From CAYZPW01 sp964480475 (GTDB lineage: Bacteria > B130-G9): a stretch of 26,414 nt of DNA. A program made the translations under genes and the position numbers. Below the pieces are notes generated by a model. It ran no database searches. It was not told where the DNA came from and saw nothing but the letters and a program-made list of their open reading frames with translations. Each line of letters starts with the position of its first letter. Positions within the stretch are counted from its first letter, which is position 1. The stretch covers positions 1 to 26,414 of the forward strand of contig CAYZPW010000043.1 in NCBI GenBank assembly GCA_964480475.1, given 5' to 3'. Positions 7,989 through 15,685 of this stretch are shown here, one piece after another.

Positions 7989-8495
7989 ATGAACACGAAA
8001 AGGGACAAACTCGGTTTCATCCTAGCGCTCCTGGCTTTCACTTACGTTTCACCCGTTTTGCTGATGCAAGCATCGTGCAGTCGCTCCCGGCGGGCCCAGA
8101 GTGAGCAGTCCGCTCCCGCGGGCATGTTGAACGTGCCGGCCCAGCAAAACGAGGCGGCCAAGCCAGACAAAGAGTGCCAAGCGAGACAAGGTAGAGTATT
8201 CGACGCGACGGACGTGAGCCAAATGCCGGAGTGTCTCAAGGCGTCTCCGCCGAAGTACCCCGAGGAAGCAAAGATTTGGGGGATTGAGGCGATCGTCATC
8301 CTCCAGCTCGTCGTCGATGAGAACGGCGACGTCATCAGCGTCAAGGTCCTTCATTCGAAGGCGAGGAGATTCAGAAAGAGGTTCATAGAGACAGCAATTG
8401 TCGCCGTTAAGCAATACAAGTTCAGACCCGCTATTCACGATGGCAAGCCTGTGCCCTGCTCGACGAAGATTACAATCAGATTCCGGTTGAACTAG
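7989..8495 (+). CDS. TonB C-terminal domain protein
   Basis: This 168-residue protein has a hydrophobic N-terminal segment (residues 8-26). A low-complexity region rich in Gln, Ala and Pro follows, then a TonB C-terminal domain from about residue 85 to the end. The domain signature is PPKYPEEAKIWGIEAIVILQ, then VDENGDVISVKVLHS, AVKQYKFRPAIHDGKPV and a final ITIRFRLN strand. Such proteins couple the proton-motive force, through ExbBD, to outer-membrane receptors. No exbB or exbD gene is nearby, so this may be one of several accessory TonB-like proteins. Cys30 in MQASC could be lipidated, but Gln at -3 makes that a poor lipobox. AGGGG lies 6 bp before the ATG. The protein is shorter than classical TonB and lacks a long Pro-rich spacer. 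Confidence 0.85.
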   Translation: MNTKRDKLGFILALLAFTYVSPVLLMQASCSRSRRAQSEQSAPAGMLNVPAQQNEAAKPDKECQARQGRVFDATDVSQMPECLKASPPKYPEEAKIWGIEAIVILQLVVDENGDVISVKVLHSKARRFRKRFIETAIVAVKQYKFRPAIHDGKPVPCSTKITIRFRLN

Positions 8496-8953
8496 CGACC
8501 CTTCGGACAATTAGCTTCTATCGATAGCGACGGCCTGCGGTATCACTCCGAGAACCAATCTTCACCACAAAGGCACAAAGACCAGAAGCAGGCTAATGTC
8601 AATGGTAGCCCTTGCAGGATTAAGGGTGTGATCGTCGAATGTCCTGCTGTATAGCGATTCACAACGTTGGTTACGAGCACGACGAAACCTCTGTAGCACC
8701 CCCTTGCCCATCTCCCCTTCTCCCTTTCTCCTTTTTTCCTTCACAAAAAAACTAGTTGACATCACATATTCGAGGCCTTATGTTTACCGTTTAGAAGTTT
8801 TGGTCTTGAACCTCCTTCGACAGCTGGATGTCTGGGGCCGAGGGCGGCGAGACCTTAGGTGTATTGGGCCGTGTGGCCAGCAGACTGTGAGAAGGATGTG
8901 TTTGGTCGAGAGGCATTTTTCGGCCAGGACTAAGGCGTTAGTGAGAGATCTTA
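8496..8953. other. Non-coding region with pyrimidine tract
   Basis: No convincing gene is present in these 458 bp. A C/T-rich tract at about 8699-8743 is the reverse-complement counterpart of the purine tracts at 4180 and 6331, but without the palindrome. A candidate promoter follows directly at 8756-8784. The plus-strand frame 8704-9021 runs into the duplicated leader and has no recognisable protein features. Confidence 0.5.
8756..8784 (+). promoter_or_regulatory. Candidate sigma-70-type promoter upstream of the cold-shock gene pair
   Basis: TTGACA (8756-8761), a 17-bp spacer and TATGTT (8779-8784) follow an A-tract (AAAAAAACTAG) that resembles an UP element. The same arrangement, AAAAAAAC directly upstream of TTGACA, occurs before the DtxR-family gene at 17584. 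If real, it would give the first cold-shock gene a leader of about 360 nt. Confidence 0.4.
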
Positions 8954-9151
8954 GTGTCCGGGGCAGGTTGAACTGCTCCGAATTGATAGGCGCATCCGGA
9001 ACCAAGCGTGGAACCGGGTAGGCCAAGCTGACTTCCCCCCTTGCTTAAATCGGCAAATCTGTCTCATGTATATGGCCTGGAACACCTCCCACAATGCGCG
9101 ATTGCGAGCAATTGGATTGCTACTGACTACTAATGAAAGGAGGTGCTAGAC
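8954..9151 (+). promoter_or_regulatory. Conserved leader of cold-shock gene, copy 1
   Basis: This segment aligns along its whole length with 9373-9571. Shared parts include GTGTCCGGGGCAG, GGCGCATCCGG, TAGGCCAA, CGGCAAA.CTGTCT, AATGCGCGATTGCGA and ACTAATGAAAGGAGGTG. A hairpin GGGGCAG / CTGCTCC with one G-U pair and a 6-nt loop (8960-8979) is kept in the second copy, and TCCGG (8957) pairs with CCGGA (8996). A weak internal promoter TTAAAT, 16 bp, TGTATA (9045-9072) is possible. Confidence 0.55.
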
Positions 9152-9355
9152 TTGAAAGGAGAGATAAAAAAGCTCATCAGAGACCGTGGCTTCGGGTTCA
9201 TCCGCGCGGAGGATGGCAACGAGGTCTTCTTCCATCATTCGTCTCTCGAGGGTATTGAATATGACTCCCTTGAGGAGGGCAGCAAGGTGGAGTTCTCCGT
9301 GGAGCGGGGACCCAAGGGCGAGCGCGCAACGAATATGCGCCTACAAGAGCTCTAG
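9152..9355 (+). CDS. Cold-shock-domain protein, copy 1
   Basis: This 67-residue protein is a single cold-shock domain (OB-fold single-stranded nucleic-acid binder). It carries RNP1 (RDRGFGFI, residues 9-16) and RNP2 (EVFFHHSSL, near residues 23-31). I choose the TTG at 9152: AAAGGAGG at 9136-9143 is 8 bp upstream, and the product then starts MKGEIKKLIRDRG as in the family. The GTG at 9143 would overlap the ribosome binding site. CspA-type proteins act as RNA chaperones or antiterminators in the cytoplasm. The second copy 420 bp downstream differs at six residues. Regulation through the conserved leader is likely by analogy with cspA but not shown. Confidence 0.9.
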   Translation: MKGEIKKLIRDRGFGFIRAEDGNEVFFHHSSLEGIEYDSLEEGSKVEFSVERGPKGERATNMRLQEL

Positions 9356-9372
9356 AAGCGAGCTCTTGCCAA

Positions 9373-9571
9373 GTGTCCGGGGCAGCTTCCCAAATTGCCC
9401 CGAACCGACGGGCGCATCCGGACCGCGTGTGAAATTTGGATAGGCCAAACTGACATGCCCCTTGTTTGAGTCGGCAAACCTGTCTGACATATATGGTCTG
9501 GAACACGCCGAAAATGCGCGATTGCGAAAAGTTGAATGACTACAGAATACTAATGAAAGGAGGTGATAGAC
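9373..9571 (+). promoter_or_regulatory. Conserved leader of cold-shock gene, copy 2
   Basis: This is the second copy of the leader at 8954-9151. The hairpin is GGGGCA / TGCCCC (9379-9384 with 9396-9401), where the G-U pair of copy 1 is replaced by G-C, so the pairing is kept although the bases changed. TCCGG (9376) pairs with CCGGA (9418). A weak promoter TTGAGT, 16 bp, CATATA (9466-9493) is possible. As the segment begins 18 bp after the first gene, the hairpin may instead belong to that gene's 3' end. Confidence 0.5.
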
Positions 9572-9775
9572 TTGAAAGGAGAGATAAAGAAGCTTATCAG
9601 AGACCGAGGCTTCGGGTTCATCCGCGCTGAGGATGGCAACGAGGTCTTCTTCCATCAATCAGCTCTCGAAGGCGTTGAATATGACTCCCTTGAGGAGGGC
9701 AGCAAGGTGGAATTCTCCGTGGAGCGGGGACCCAAGGGCGCGCGCGCAACGAATATGCGCCTAGAAAAGCTCTAG
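9572..9775 (+). CDS. Cold-shock-domain protein, copy 2
   Basis: This is a 67-residue cold-shock-domain protein, 61 of 67 residues identical to the product of 9152-9355. It uses the same TTG start with AAAGGAGG 8 bp upstream. The RNP1 motif RDRGFGFI is intact and RNP2 is EVFFHQSAL, so His and Ser of copy 1 are replaced by Gln and Ala within or next to the nucleic-acid-binding face. The rest of the domain (EEGSKVEFSVERGPKG) is intact. The pair arose by tandem duplication of leader plus gene. Whether the Gln/Ala changes alter RNA preference cannot be judged from the sequence. Confidence 0.9.
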   Translation: MKGEIKKLIRDRGFGFIRAEDGNEVFFHQSALEGVEYDSLEEGSKVEFSVERGPKGARATNMRLEKL

Positions 9776-10115
9776 ACGCAAGCTTGTGTCAAATCATTGA
9801 ATAAACGTGAGCGATTGAAAAGCCCGAAGCACCGATTGGGCATCGATCATGAGCCACAACAGCTCTTGGTCGTGCCTTTCCGTCAACCCCAGGTCAATTA
9901 GGGCACGCCTTGCCGGGCAAGAGACGTTGTGTCTAAGCGATCGGGACTGCGGGATGGGATCTGTTGCTCAATGGAGCGGATACTCACAAAAGCTCCCATG
10001 GGACTCGTGATCGATTGCTGCGAAACACCGGGCGGGGCAGGTTTCACTAAGGCCGAGACTTGCCCCGATAAGGTGTGCTGCCAAACCAAATCGTTGATAC
10101 TGAGAATGAGAACTC
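9776..10115. other. Non-coding region with one hairpin
   Basis: No gene is supported here. For about 25 bp after the second cold-shock gene the sequence resembles that after the first (CTCTAGA.GC.AGCT). CGGGGCAGGT (10033-10042) and ACTTGCCCCG (10058-10067) form a 10-bp stem with one mismatch and a 15-nt loop, about 50 bp before the methyltransferase start. There is no T-run, so an intrinsic terminator is not indicated. Confidence 0.45.
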
Positions 10116-10943
10116 TTGAGCCGATTCGACGCCTACGAATACGAGCCTTTCCTTGCAGAGTACTACGATCTGGTTCCGGCCTACACGGCGCGGGGCGACC
10201 GAGAGTTCTACGTCGATGAGGCCCGTTCAGCAGGCGGCAAGACTCTCGAATTAGGCTGCGGTACGGGCAGGATACTGATCCCGACCGCCCAGGCGGGATG
10301 CGAGATCGTCGGGCTGGATACCTCTGAGAGTATGCTCACAACATGCCGGGAAAAACTGCTGGAACAGCCGAATGACGTGCAAGAGCGCGCAACAATCGTG
10401 CACGGAGACATGACCAACTTCCATCTAGGGAAGAGATTCTCACTGATAACCGCGCCCTTCCGATCGTTTTCACATCTGATACCCATCAAAGAGCAGCTCT
10501 CTTGCCTTGACTGCGTTCGCAGGCATCTGTTGCCGGGCGGCCGGTTTATCTTAGAGCTCTTCCAGACGCATCCCCAACGCATCAATAACCCGAAATACCT
10601 GAATGAGGTTGAGGACACGCCCGAATTCGCGCTCCCCGACGGCAGGAAGCTCAGGCGCACAAACCGCGTCGTCACATTCCACCGGCCGGAGCAATACAAC
10701 GACGTCGAGATAATCTTCTACGTAACACACCCGAACGGCAGAACCGAGCGCCTCGTGCAGGCCTTTCCCTTCCGATACTTCTTCCGCTACGAGATCGAGC
10801 ACCTCCTCGCCCGCGCAGGCTTTGAGATCATTGACCTCTTCGGGAACTTCGACAGGTCGCTACTCTGCGACGATTCACCCGAAATGATCTTCGTTACCGA
10901 GAAGTGCGAGGATGTCCCCGATGCTCATGCTCGGTCAATTTAG
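10116..10943 (+). CDS. Class I SAM-dependent methyltransferase
   Basis: This 275-residue cytoplasmic protein has a Rossmann-type SAM-binding domain: motif I LELGCGTGRI near residues 43-52, the acidic end of strand 2 in GLDTSESML near 66-74, HGDMTNF near 97 and the post-strand-4 loop in the LITAPFRSFSHL region near 110. The C-terminal half (FFRYEIEHLLARAGFEIIDL) is typical of small-molecule or protein methyltransferases, not DNA methylases: there is no DPPY or NPPY motif. The substrate is unknown. The start is a TTG with only a weak purine stretch upstream, so the true start may differ by a few codons. The gene is separate from the restriction-modification pair that follows after about 170 bp. 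Confidence 0.82.
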   Translation: MSRFDAYEYEPFLAEYYDLVPAYTARGDREFYVDEARSAGGKTLELGCGTGRILIPTAQAGCEIVGLDTSESMLTTCREKLLEQPNDVQERATIVHGDMTNFHLGKRFSLITAPFRSFSHLIPIKEQLSCLDCVRRHLLPGGRFILELFQTHPQRINNPKYLNEVEDTPEFALPDGRKLRRTNRVVTFHRPEQYNDVEIIFYVTHPNGRTERLVQAFPFRYFFRYEIEHLLARAGFEIIDLFGNFDRSLLCDDSPEMIFVTEKCEDVPDAHARSI

Positions 10944-11111
10944 CTACCGCTCCTGGTCCAGACAGAACGTTCCGCCCAAAGCTACAATGTGACGACGGAT
11001 TGAAAAGCGGCGCTCGTTCCTGCTATATTCATGGATGCTGATCCGAACACGATAAACGAGACCAGCCTGATTCCATCTTAGAACTATATAGTAAGAACGA
11101 GTTGACAGCCG

Positions 11112-12557
11112 ATGCCAAATGCAAAACACAGAGCTCTCTTAAGACCTGCTCGGCTGGAACACGGAACGAGCTCGCCTCGATCAACCGTCCAGGTCGATAG
11201 GTCGCGTGTTTCATTCCAGCTCCACCTGCCCCTGGACGAACCGAGCGCACGACGAGCCGCACGGGACGAGCTACACGTGGAAGCAAAGCTAGGCAAGCTG
11301 TTGAGGCAGGACTTAACATTCAACGGCCAGAAAACAAGCTATGCGACCCACAATCTTCACGCGTTTGCGGCCAAGTTCCCTCCCCAACTGCCACGTTTGT
11401 TCATTGATGAGCTAACGAATCCTGGCGACTGGGTTCTGGACCCAATGGCCGGTTCAGGCACGGCGCTTGTTGAAGCTCTTCTTGGTGGTCGCAACGCCAT
11501 AGGAATCGATCTCGATCCGCTCGCGGTTTTAATGGCGCAAGTGAAATCCGTGCCGCGCGATCCGAGGCGATGCGCGCAAGCGGGGGCCCTGGTTTTGCAG
11601 AAAGCAAGGGAGAAAGCGCAGTCGTGTATCGACACTGAACCATCTAGCTTCTACTCGCGCGAAGCAGTCGAGTTCTTCCGATATTGGTTTGAGGAAGACA
11701 CTATTCGGGACCTTTGCGCTTTGGCACAGACCGCGGCAAATGTCGAGGAAATCGATCTTCGCTTGTTCTTGAAGGTTCTATTCTCATCGATCATCATCAC
11801 TAAAACCGGCGCTCTAACGCGAGCCCGCGACCTTGCTCACAGCAGGCCACACCGGGATCGAAATAGGAGGGTAGTACGGAGCGCGTTCGATGTTTTTGAA
11901 GAACGGTTGGAGATCGCCATCCAGGGGCTGGAGAGTATTGCAGGCTCCACCGGGCATGCCGTCGTCCTTCGAGGGGATGCAAGGAAGCTGCCTCTCCAAG
12001 ACAACTCCATTGAATTGATTGTGACGTCGCCGCCGTACGCCGCTAACGCGATAGACTATATGCGCGCACACAAATTCTCGCTAATCTGGTTGGGGGATTC
12101 CCCCAAGAAACTCAGGCTTCTTCGGGCGAAGTACATCGGTTCGGAGCTTCGAGCATCCAACCTGGATTTCACATCGCACATGGCGAACCAGATTCTTCAT
12201 TCCCTAAGAGCAAGAGATAAGTCCCGAGCCGCTGTTGTAGCGCACTATTTCCGCGGCATTGAGGCCTCACTTCGTGAGATGCTGCGCGTTCTGGGATCGG
12301 GACGGGCTGCTGTCTTAGTGGTTGGATCCTCCACGATCCGTGGTATCCCGATCCATGCTCCTAAGGTGGTCGCCGAACTTGCCGAGTCTGTCGGATTTCG
12401 ACTGGTTGATGTAGCCGAGCGCCAAATCGTGCGCAATGCACGCATGATGCCTGTTAGTCATAAGAGCTCGCGGAACGGCATCGAAGCTAGGATGCACGAA
12501 GAAGGAGTAATTGGCTTAATCAAAACCAAGGCGCACATAGCCAATGCCCACCCGTGA
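11112..12557 (+). CDS. Type II DNA methyltransferase (TSPPY type)
   Basis: This 481-residue DNA amino-methyltransferase probably modifies N4-cytosine or N6-adenine. The FxGxG-like SAM-binding motif reads LDPMAGSGTALVEAL (residues 109-123), followed by GIDLDPLAVLMA. The catalytic motif is TSPPYAANAIDY (305-316). An upstream THNLHAFAAKFPPQLPR segment (79-95) is shared with methylases of this group. The SAM motif precedes the catalytic motif with about 190 residues between them, so the recognition part may lie in that spacer. SPPY is more common in N4-cytosine enzymes, which is suggestive only. The next gene overlaps its 3' end by 14 bp, as in coupled restriction-modification operons. A -10-like TATAGT at 11087-11092 sits 20 bp before the ATG, but no good -35 box is visible. 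The first 60 residues look non-conserved and the start is uncertain. Confidence 0.88.
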   Translation: MPNAKHRALLRPARLEHGTSSPRSTVQVDRSRVSFQLHLPLDEPSARRAARDELHVEAKLGKLLRQDLTFNGQKTSYATHNLHAFAAKFPPQLPRLFIDELTNPGDWVLDPMAGSGTALVEALLGGRNAIGIDLDPLAVLMAQVKSVPRDPRRCAQAGALVLQKAREKAQSCIDTEPSSFYSREAVEFFRYWFEEDTIRDLCALAQTAANVEEIDLRLFLKVLFSSIIITKTGALTRARDLAHSRPHRDRNRRVVRSAFDVFEERLEIAIQGLESIAGSTGHAVVLRGDARKLPLQDNSIELIVTSPPYAANAIDYMRAHKFSLIWLGDSPKKLRLLRAKYIGSELRASNLDFTSHMANQILHSLRARDKSRAAVVAHYFRGIEASLREMLRVLGSGRAAVLVVGSSTIRGIPIHAPKVVAELAESVGFRLVDVAERQIVRNARMMPVSHKSSRNGIEARMHEEGVIGLIKTKAHIANAHP

Positions 12558-13275
12558 ACAGATCATGGCCTTTGTCATGCAACTGCTTGACGAATGGGCT
12601 GTGACCCTTGGCACTATATGGGTCTGCGTTTATCGCTTGCTGCTTGATTACGCTCATGGTGTTCCCCGGATTACTGATTCGAATCGCTTGAGGCGAGGCC
12701 TTTGGCGAGATCGAGCCAAGCAAATTGAGACGGCCTTAGCTGCTGCGATGCAGTGTGAAACCTCAGAAGTCCAAGATCATCTGAACGTTTTGATGCGACG
12801 TATGTATCCGCCGGGAACGCAAAAAATGAACCCGGTTGGGATCGCATTTGCCTGCGCTCTCGTCTATCTTATTCAGCGCTTCGCGCCGCGAGACTATGAC
12901 TGGAAAATGGAGGCAAGAATTGGCCTGGACGTTTTCCCTGGCTTGAAGGGCTTCCGGCGTAGGGCGGCTGACATTGTTGCCTTTCGGGGGGGCGGTCCGT
13001 TTGCTGTTGTGTCCAGCAAATGGGGAATTCGCCATGATCGTGTCCGCGATCTTCACGAAGAGGCAGATGCGTACAAGAGCGAAGAGCCATCTCTGAAGTT
13101 CGTTGTCGTCACGAACGAGTTTGACAGTGCACGCCTTGACAAGGTGCTGACATATCCTTCGATTGACGGAGTCTTTCATGTTCGGCGAGACCTGGTTTGG
13201 CAAGCGCACGGTGGGATGACCGAACAACTAGCCGGCCTCCGGGATTTGACTGAGTTACTTGAAGTCTTCAAATGA
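12544..13275 (+). CDS. Putative type II restriction endonuclease, PD-(D/E)XK superfamily
   Basis: This 243-residue protein overlaps the methyltransferase gene by 14 bp, which implies translational coupling and a common restriction-modification function. A candidate nuclease core is RRAADIVAFRG (Asp143) followed by FAVVSSKWGIRHDRVRDLHEE (positions 153-173): strand, Ser-Ser-Lys159, then Glu172/173 in the next helix. That fits the variant of the PD-(D/E)XK site in which the Glu of ExK is replaced by Ser and supplied by a helix 12-13 residues after the Lys, as in Cfr10I/NgoMIV, although the Asp-Lys spacing here is shorter. The N-terminal 120 residues are mostly helical and could carry recognition or dimer contacts. 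The recognition site is unknown. The nuclease assignment comes from context plus motif, not from a family match. Confidence 0.66.
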   Translation: MPTREQIMAFVMQLLDEWAVTLGTIWVCVYRLLLDYAHGVPRITDSNRLRRGLWRDRAKQIETALAAAMQCETSEVQDHLNVLMRRMYPPGTQKMNPVGIAFACALVYLIQRFAPRDYDWKMEARIGLDVFPGLKGFRRRAADIVAFRGGGPFAVVSSKWGIRHDRVRDLHEEADAYKSEEPSLKFVVVTNEFDSARLDKVLTYPSIDGVFHVRRDLVWQAHGGMTEQLAGLRDLTELLEVFK

Positions 13276-13397
13276 TCAGCAAGCTGGCGCGAGTCCTCGA
13301 GACAGGCATGGACGATATCCCCTTGCTTCAGGGGGTGGCCCGAGTCGCAGAGGTGAGTCTCACAGCTGGTTACCAGACTGATGTAAGCTACAAGTAA
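13272..13397 (+). CDS. Possible 41-residue coupled ORF
   Basis: An ATG overlaps the endonuclease stop codon (ATGA at 13272-13275) and opens a 41-codon frame that ends 15 bp before the phosphoesterase ATG. The product begins MISKLARVLETGMDDIPLL and resembles nothing I know. There is no separate ribosome binding site, so translation would depend on coupling. It may be a chance frame. Confidence 0.22.
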   Translation: MISKLARVLETGMDDIPLLQGVARVAEVSLTAGYQTDVSYK

Positions 13398-13411
13398 AGG
13401 AGGAAACTGTT

Positions 13412-15265
13412 ATGGGCAGAGCTAGACGCAACTCAATGAGGGCCTTGGGCATTATGGTCGCAGTCTTTCTGACTGCCACGCTACTTGCAGCCTTCGCGGT
13501 TGCGGGCGAGAAGTGCGGCCCAAAGCCGTGCAAGCATTCGCTGAAGGTCTTCCCGATGCGGTTCGCCGTCATCGGTGATCGGACGGGCGGTCACGTGCCC
13601 GGGATTTACGGCCGGATAGTCAAGGAGATCGAGCGACTGAAACCGGATTTCGTGCTATCTGTGGGCGACATGATCGAGGGATACACCGAGGACGAGAGTA
13701 TAATCAGGGAGCAATACGAGGGGTATAAGAAGCTGCTCGAGCCGCTTTCTATGCCGATCTACCTCGTGCCGGGCAACCACGATATCTGGGCCGACAGCGC
13801 TGTTGACCTTTACAGGGAGTATATCGGCGAGCCGGACTACTCGTTCGACGTGCGCGGTGTACATTTTGTGATGCTCGATACGGGGCGCTACGAGAAGCCC
13901 GAAGAGCTGCGGGACGATCAGATCGAATGGCTGAAGAAGGACCTTAAAGAGCACAAGGACGCCTACTACACAATCGTTATCTTGCACAAACCATATTGGA
14001 TCGAGACTATCGCCAGGGGCAAGCCGGACATACTGCACGACATATTCGTCGCAAATGGCGTTGATGCGGTATTCACGGGACACTATCACGAGTATTTCGC
14101 CGGGGAGTTCGACGGCATCAAATACACCAGCGTCGGCAGCTCAGGCGGCGGCACTGAGGAGGACCCAACGGGGTTGATGTATCACTTCGTGTGGGCGACT
14201 TTCGATGGCCAGGAGCTGTCATTGGCGCCCGTGATCACGGGAGGCGTGCTGCCCTGGAGCCAGATGACCGCGGAATGTTACCTATACATCCATGACGTGC
14301 GCGAGAAGGCTGTCAACGTGAGTAGAGTCGTGGTCCAGGAAAACCTGACTGTCCCCTGGACGGAGATCGACGTTACGATCAAGAACTTCAGTAACGACCA
14401 GACTATCACCGATACGCTCACGTGGGACATCCCCCAGGGCTGGAGCGTCAAACCAGGGCAGTTCTTCGTGAAAGCCCGGCCCGGGGAGACGCGCGAAGCC
14501 ACGTTCAAAGTGAAGTGCGCAGGGCCGCTCTATCCGGTCCCCAAGTTGTCGCTTCAGTGCCCCTTTCGTACGCCGAGCGATAGCAGCTTGTCCTCGGAGT
14601 TTGTTGTCGAACAGGAACTGCGCGTCGCACGGAAGGTGTGCGCCTCGACGACCGAGGCGCCTATTTCGATAGATGGTGTCTTAAACGAACCCGTATGGAG
14701 AAGACCGACCGTTAGCTTCACTGCGCCCAAGCGGCTTCTCAGAAAGCCTGCCGCCCGGTTCTTCACGTCCGAGGGCGGAGCGGGGGCCACCGAGCCGGTC
14801 GATTTCTACTTCGCATGGGACAGCGATAACCTATACCTCGCTGCGCGGTGCACGGAGACAAAGATGGACGCGCTTTCGGCAAACGTTACCGAGCGGGACG
14901 GCCCAATCTATGCCGAGGACTGTGTGGGTTACTTCTTCCAGACCCTTGAGGACGGCCCGGTGTATCAGATCTACTTCAATCCGCTCGGCGCAGTCTTCGA
15001 CCAAGAGATAACGCTCGAGGACGGCTATCCGGTCGATGCGGACCGCAGCTGGGATGGCGACTACGAGGTTAAGACTATTCTCGGCAATAACTTCTGGTGC
15101 ATCGAGGTGCGTATGCCGCTGAACCAGCTGGGCGCGGTCGGGACTTTGGATAAGGCATTTGCCCTCAACTTTCGCCGGAAGCAAAAGCGCCTGAATGCTA
15201 CCTCCGACTGGCAGACGCCCATCAGCTATGACCCACAGACGTACGGCATTCTGGAGATGAAGTAG
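13412..15265 (+). CDS. Exported calcineurin-like metallophosphoesterase with C-terminal CBM9-like domain
   Basis: This 617-residue protein starts at an ATG with AAAGGAGG 8 bp upstream and has an N-terminal signal peptide or anchor (hydrophobic residues 11-32, AVAGEKC). The phosphoesterase domain spans about residues 48-265. Its motifs are GDRTGGH (D56; the DxH motif is replaced by this longer form), SVGDMIEG (D86), PGNHD (N122, H123), LHKPYW (H192) and FTGHYHEYF (H224, H226). A beta-sandwich linker of about 290-395 follows (TVPWTEIDVTIKNFSNDQTI). A CBM9/DOMON-like domain from about 415 to the end starts ISIDGVLNEPVW and contains DFYFAWDSDNLYLAARC. It probably acts outside the cytoplasm on a phospho-ester attached to a glycan or surface polymer; the substrate is unknown. 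It stands alone, with no operon partner. Confidence 0.88.
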   Translation: MGRARRNSMRALGIMVAVFLTATLLAAFAVAGEKCGPKPCKHSLKVFPMRFAVIGDRTGGHVPGIYGRIVKEIERLKPDFVLSVGDMIEGYTEDESIIREQYEGYKKLLEPLSMPIYLVPGNHDIWADSAVDLYREYIGEPDYSFDVRGVHFVMLDTGRYEKPEELRDDQIEWLKKDLKEHKDAYYTIVILHKPYWIETIARGKPDILHDIFVANGVDAVFTGHYHEYFAGEFDGIKYTSVGSSGGGTEEDPTGLMYHFVWATFDGQELSLAPVITGGVLPWSQMTAECYLYIHDVREKAVNVSRVVVQENLTVPWTEIDVTIKNFSNDQTITDTLTWDIPQGWSVKPGQFFVKARPGETREATFKVKCAGPLYPVPKLSLQCPFRTPSDSSLSSEFVVEQELRVARKVCASTTEAPISIDGVLNEPVWRRPTVSFTAPKRLLRKPAARFFTSEGGAGATEPVDFYFAWDSDNLYLAARCTETKMDALSANVTERDGPIYAEDCVGYFFQTLEDGPVYQIYFNPLGAVFDQEITLEDGYPVDADRSWDGDYEVKTILGNNFWCIEVRMPLNQLGAVGTLDKAFALNFRRKQKRLNATSDWQTPISYDPQTYGILEMK

Positions 15266-15515
15266 GGATTACGCAAGCGTGTCTTGATTGACTTGCAGCG
15301 TCGCGTATCGGCGTGGTCTCCGACCCGCCCGTTCCAATTGATTGCTGCCTCGACTCAGATGATTCAGATTCGGAAGTCGGCTTCCCGATTCAGCATGTAA
15401 TCCGCAATCCACAATCCGAAATCCGCAATGGAACATCCACAATCCGAAATCTACAATCCATAATCGGCACATCCGCAATCCGAAAGTCGCGATTACAGGA
15501 ACGTAATAATATCGC
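15266..15515. other. Non-coding region with ATCCGCAATC-type repeats
   Basis: These 250 bp after the phosphoesterase gene contain no gene. At 15354-15396 there are GATTCAG repeats around a small GGAAG / CTTCC hairpin, and 15398-15486 is the repeat array listed separately. Confidence 0.55.
15398..15486. repeat. Degenerate ATCCGCAATC / ATCCACAATC array
   Basis: About eight units of 7-12 bp related to AATCCGCAATCCACAATCCGAAATC run through this stretch. A shorter array of the same type lies at 17516-17545. Such arrays encode no conserved product and are typical dispersed intergenic repeats in some uncultured bacteria; that comparison is from memory. Confidence 0.75.
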
Positions 15516-15543
15516 TTGACTTTGAGCCCAAGCCTGGTATATT
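15516..15543 (+). promoter_or_regulatory. Candidate promoter of the nuclease gene
   Basis: TTGACT (15516-15521), a 16-bp spacer and TATATT (15538-15543) lie about 145 bp upstream of the nuclease start. Bases 15544-15685 form the leader, in which I see no ORF. A gene with its own promoter would be unusual inside a simple integron cassette. Confidence 0.4.
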
Positions 15544-15685
15544 TGGATGATGGCCGGAACATTCGATATGGGGATAGTATGTTGTGTGCGGGGGAAGCAC
15601 GGGTTCCGCGTATAATGCGGGGCAATCTGGAGCAATCCAATTATTGTTGGCGAGCAGATGACAATGCCGACCATGGAGTATGACA

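Noticed and set aside
8704..9021. Plus-strand frame of 105 codons before the cold-shock genes
   Set aside because: It begins in the pyrimidine tract and ends inside the duplicated leader; composition and motifs do not look like protein.
9781..9960. Minus-strand stretch that reads ARRALIDLGLTERHDQELLW and so looks protein-like
   Set aside because: There is no start codon or ribosome binding site after the upstream stop; at most an old remnant, too weak to list.
12763..13227. Minus-strand frame antisense to the endonuclease candidate
   Set aside because: It has no ribosome binding site or recognisable motif, and the plus-strand frame is coupled to the methylase gene.
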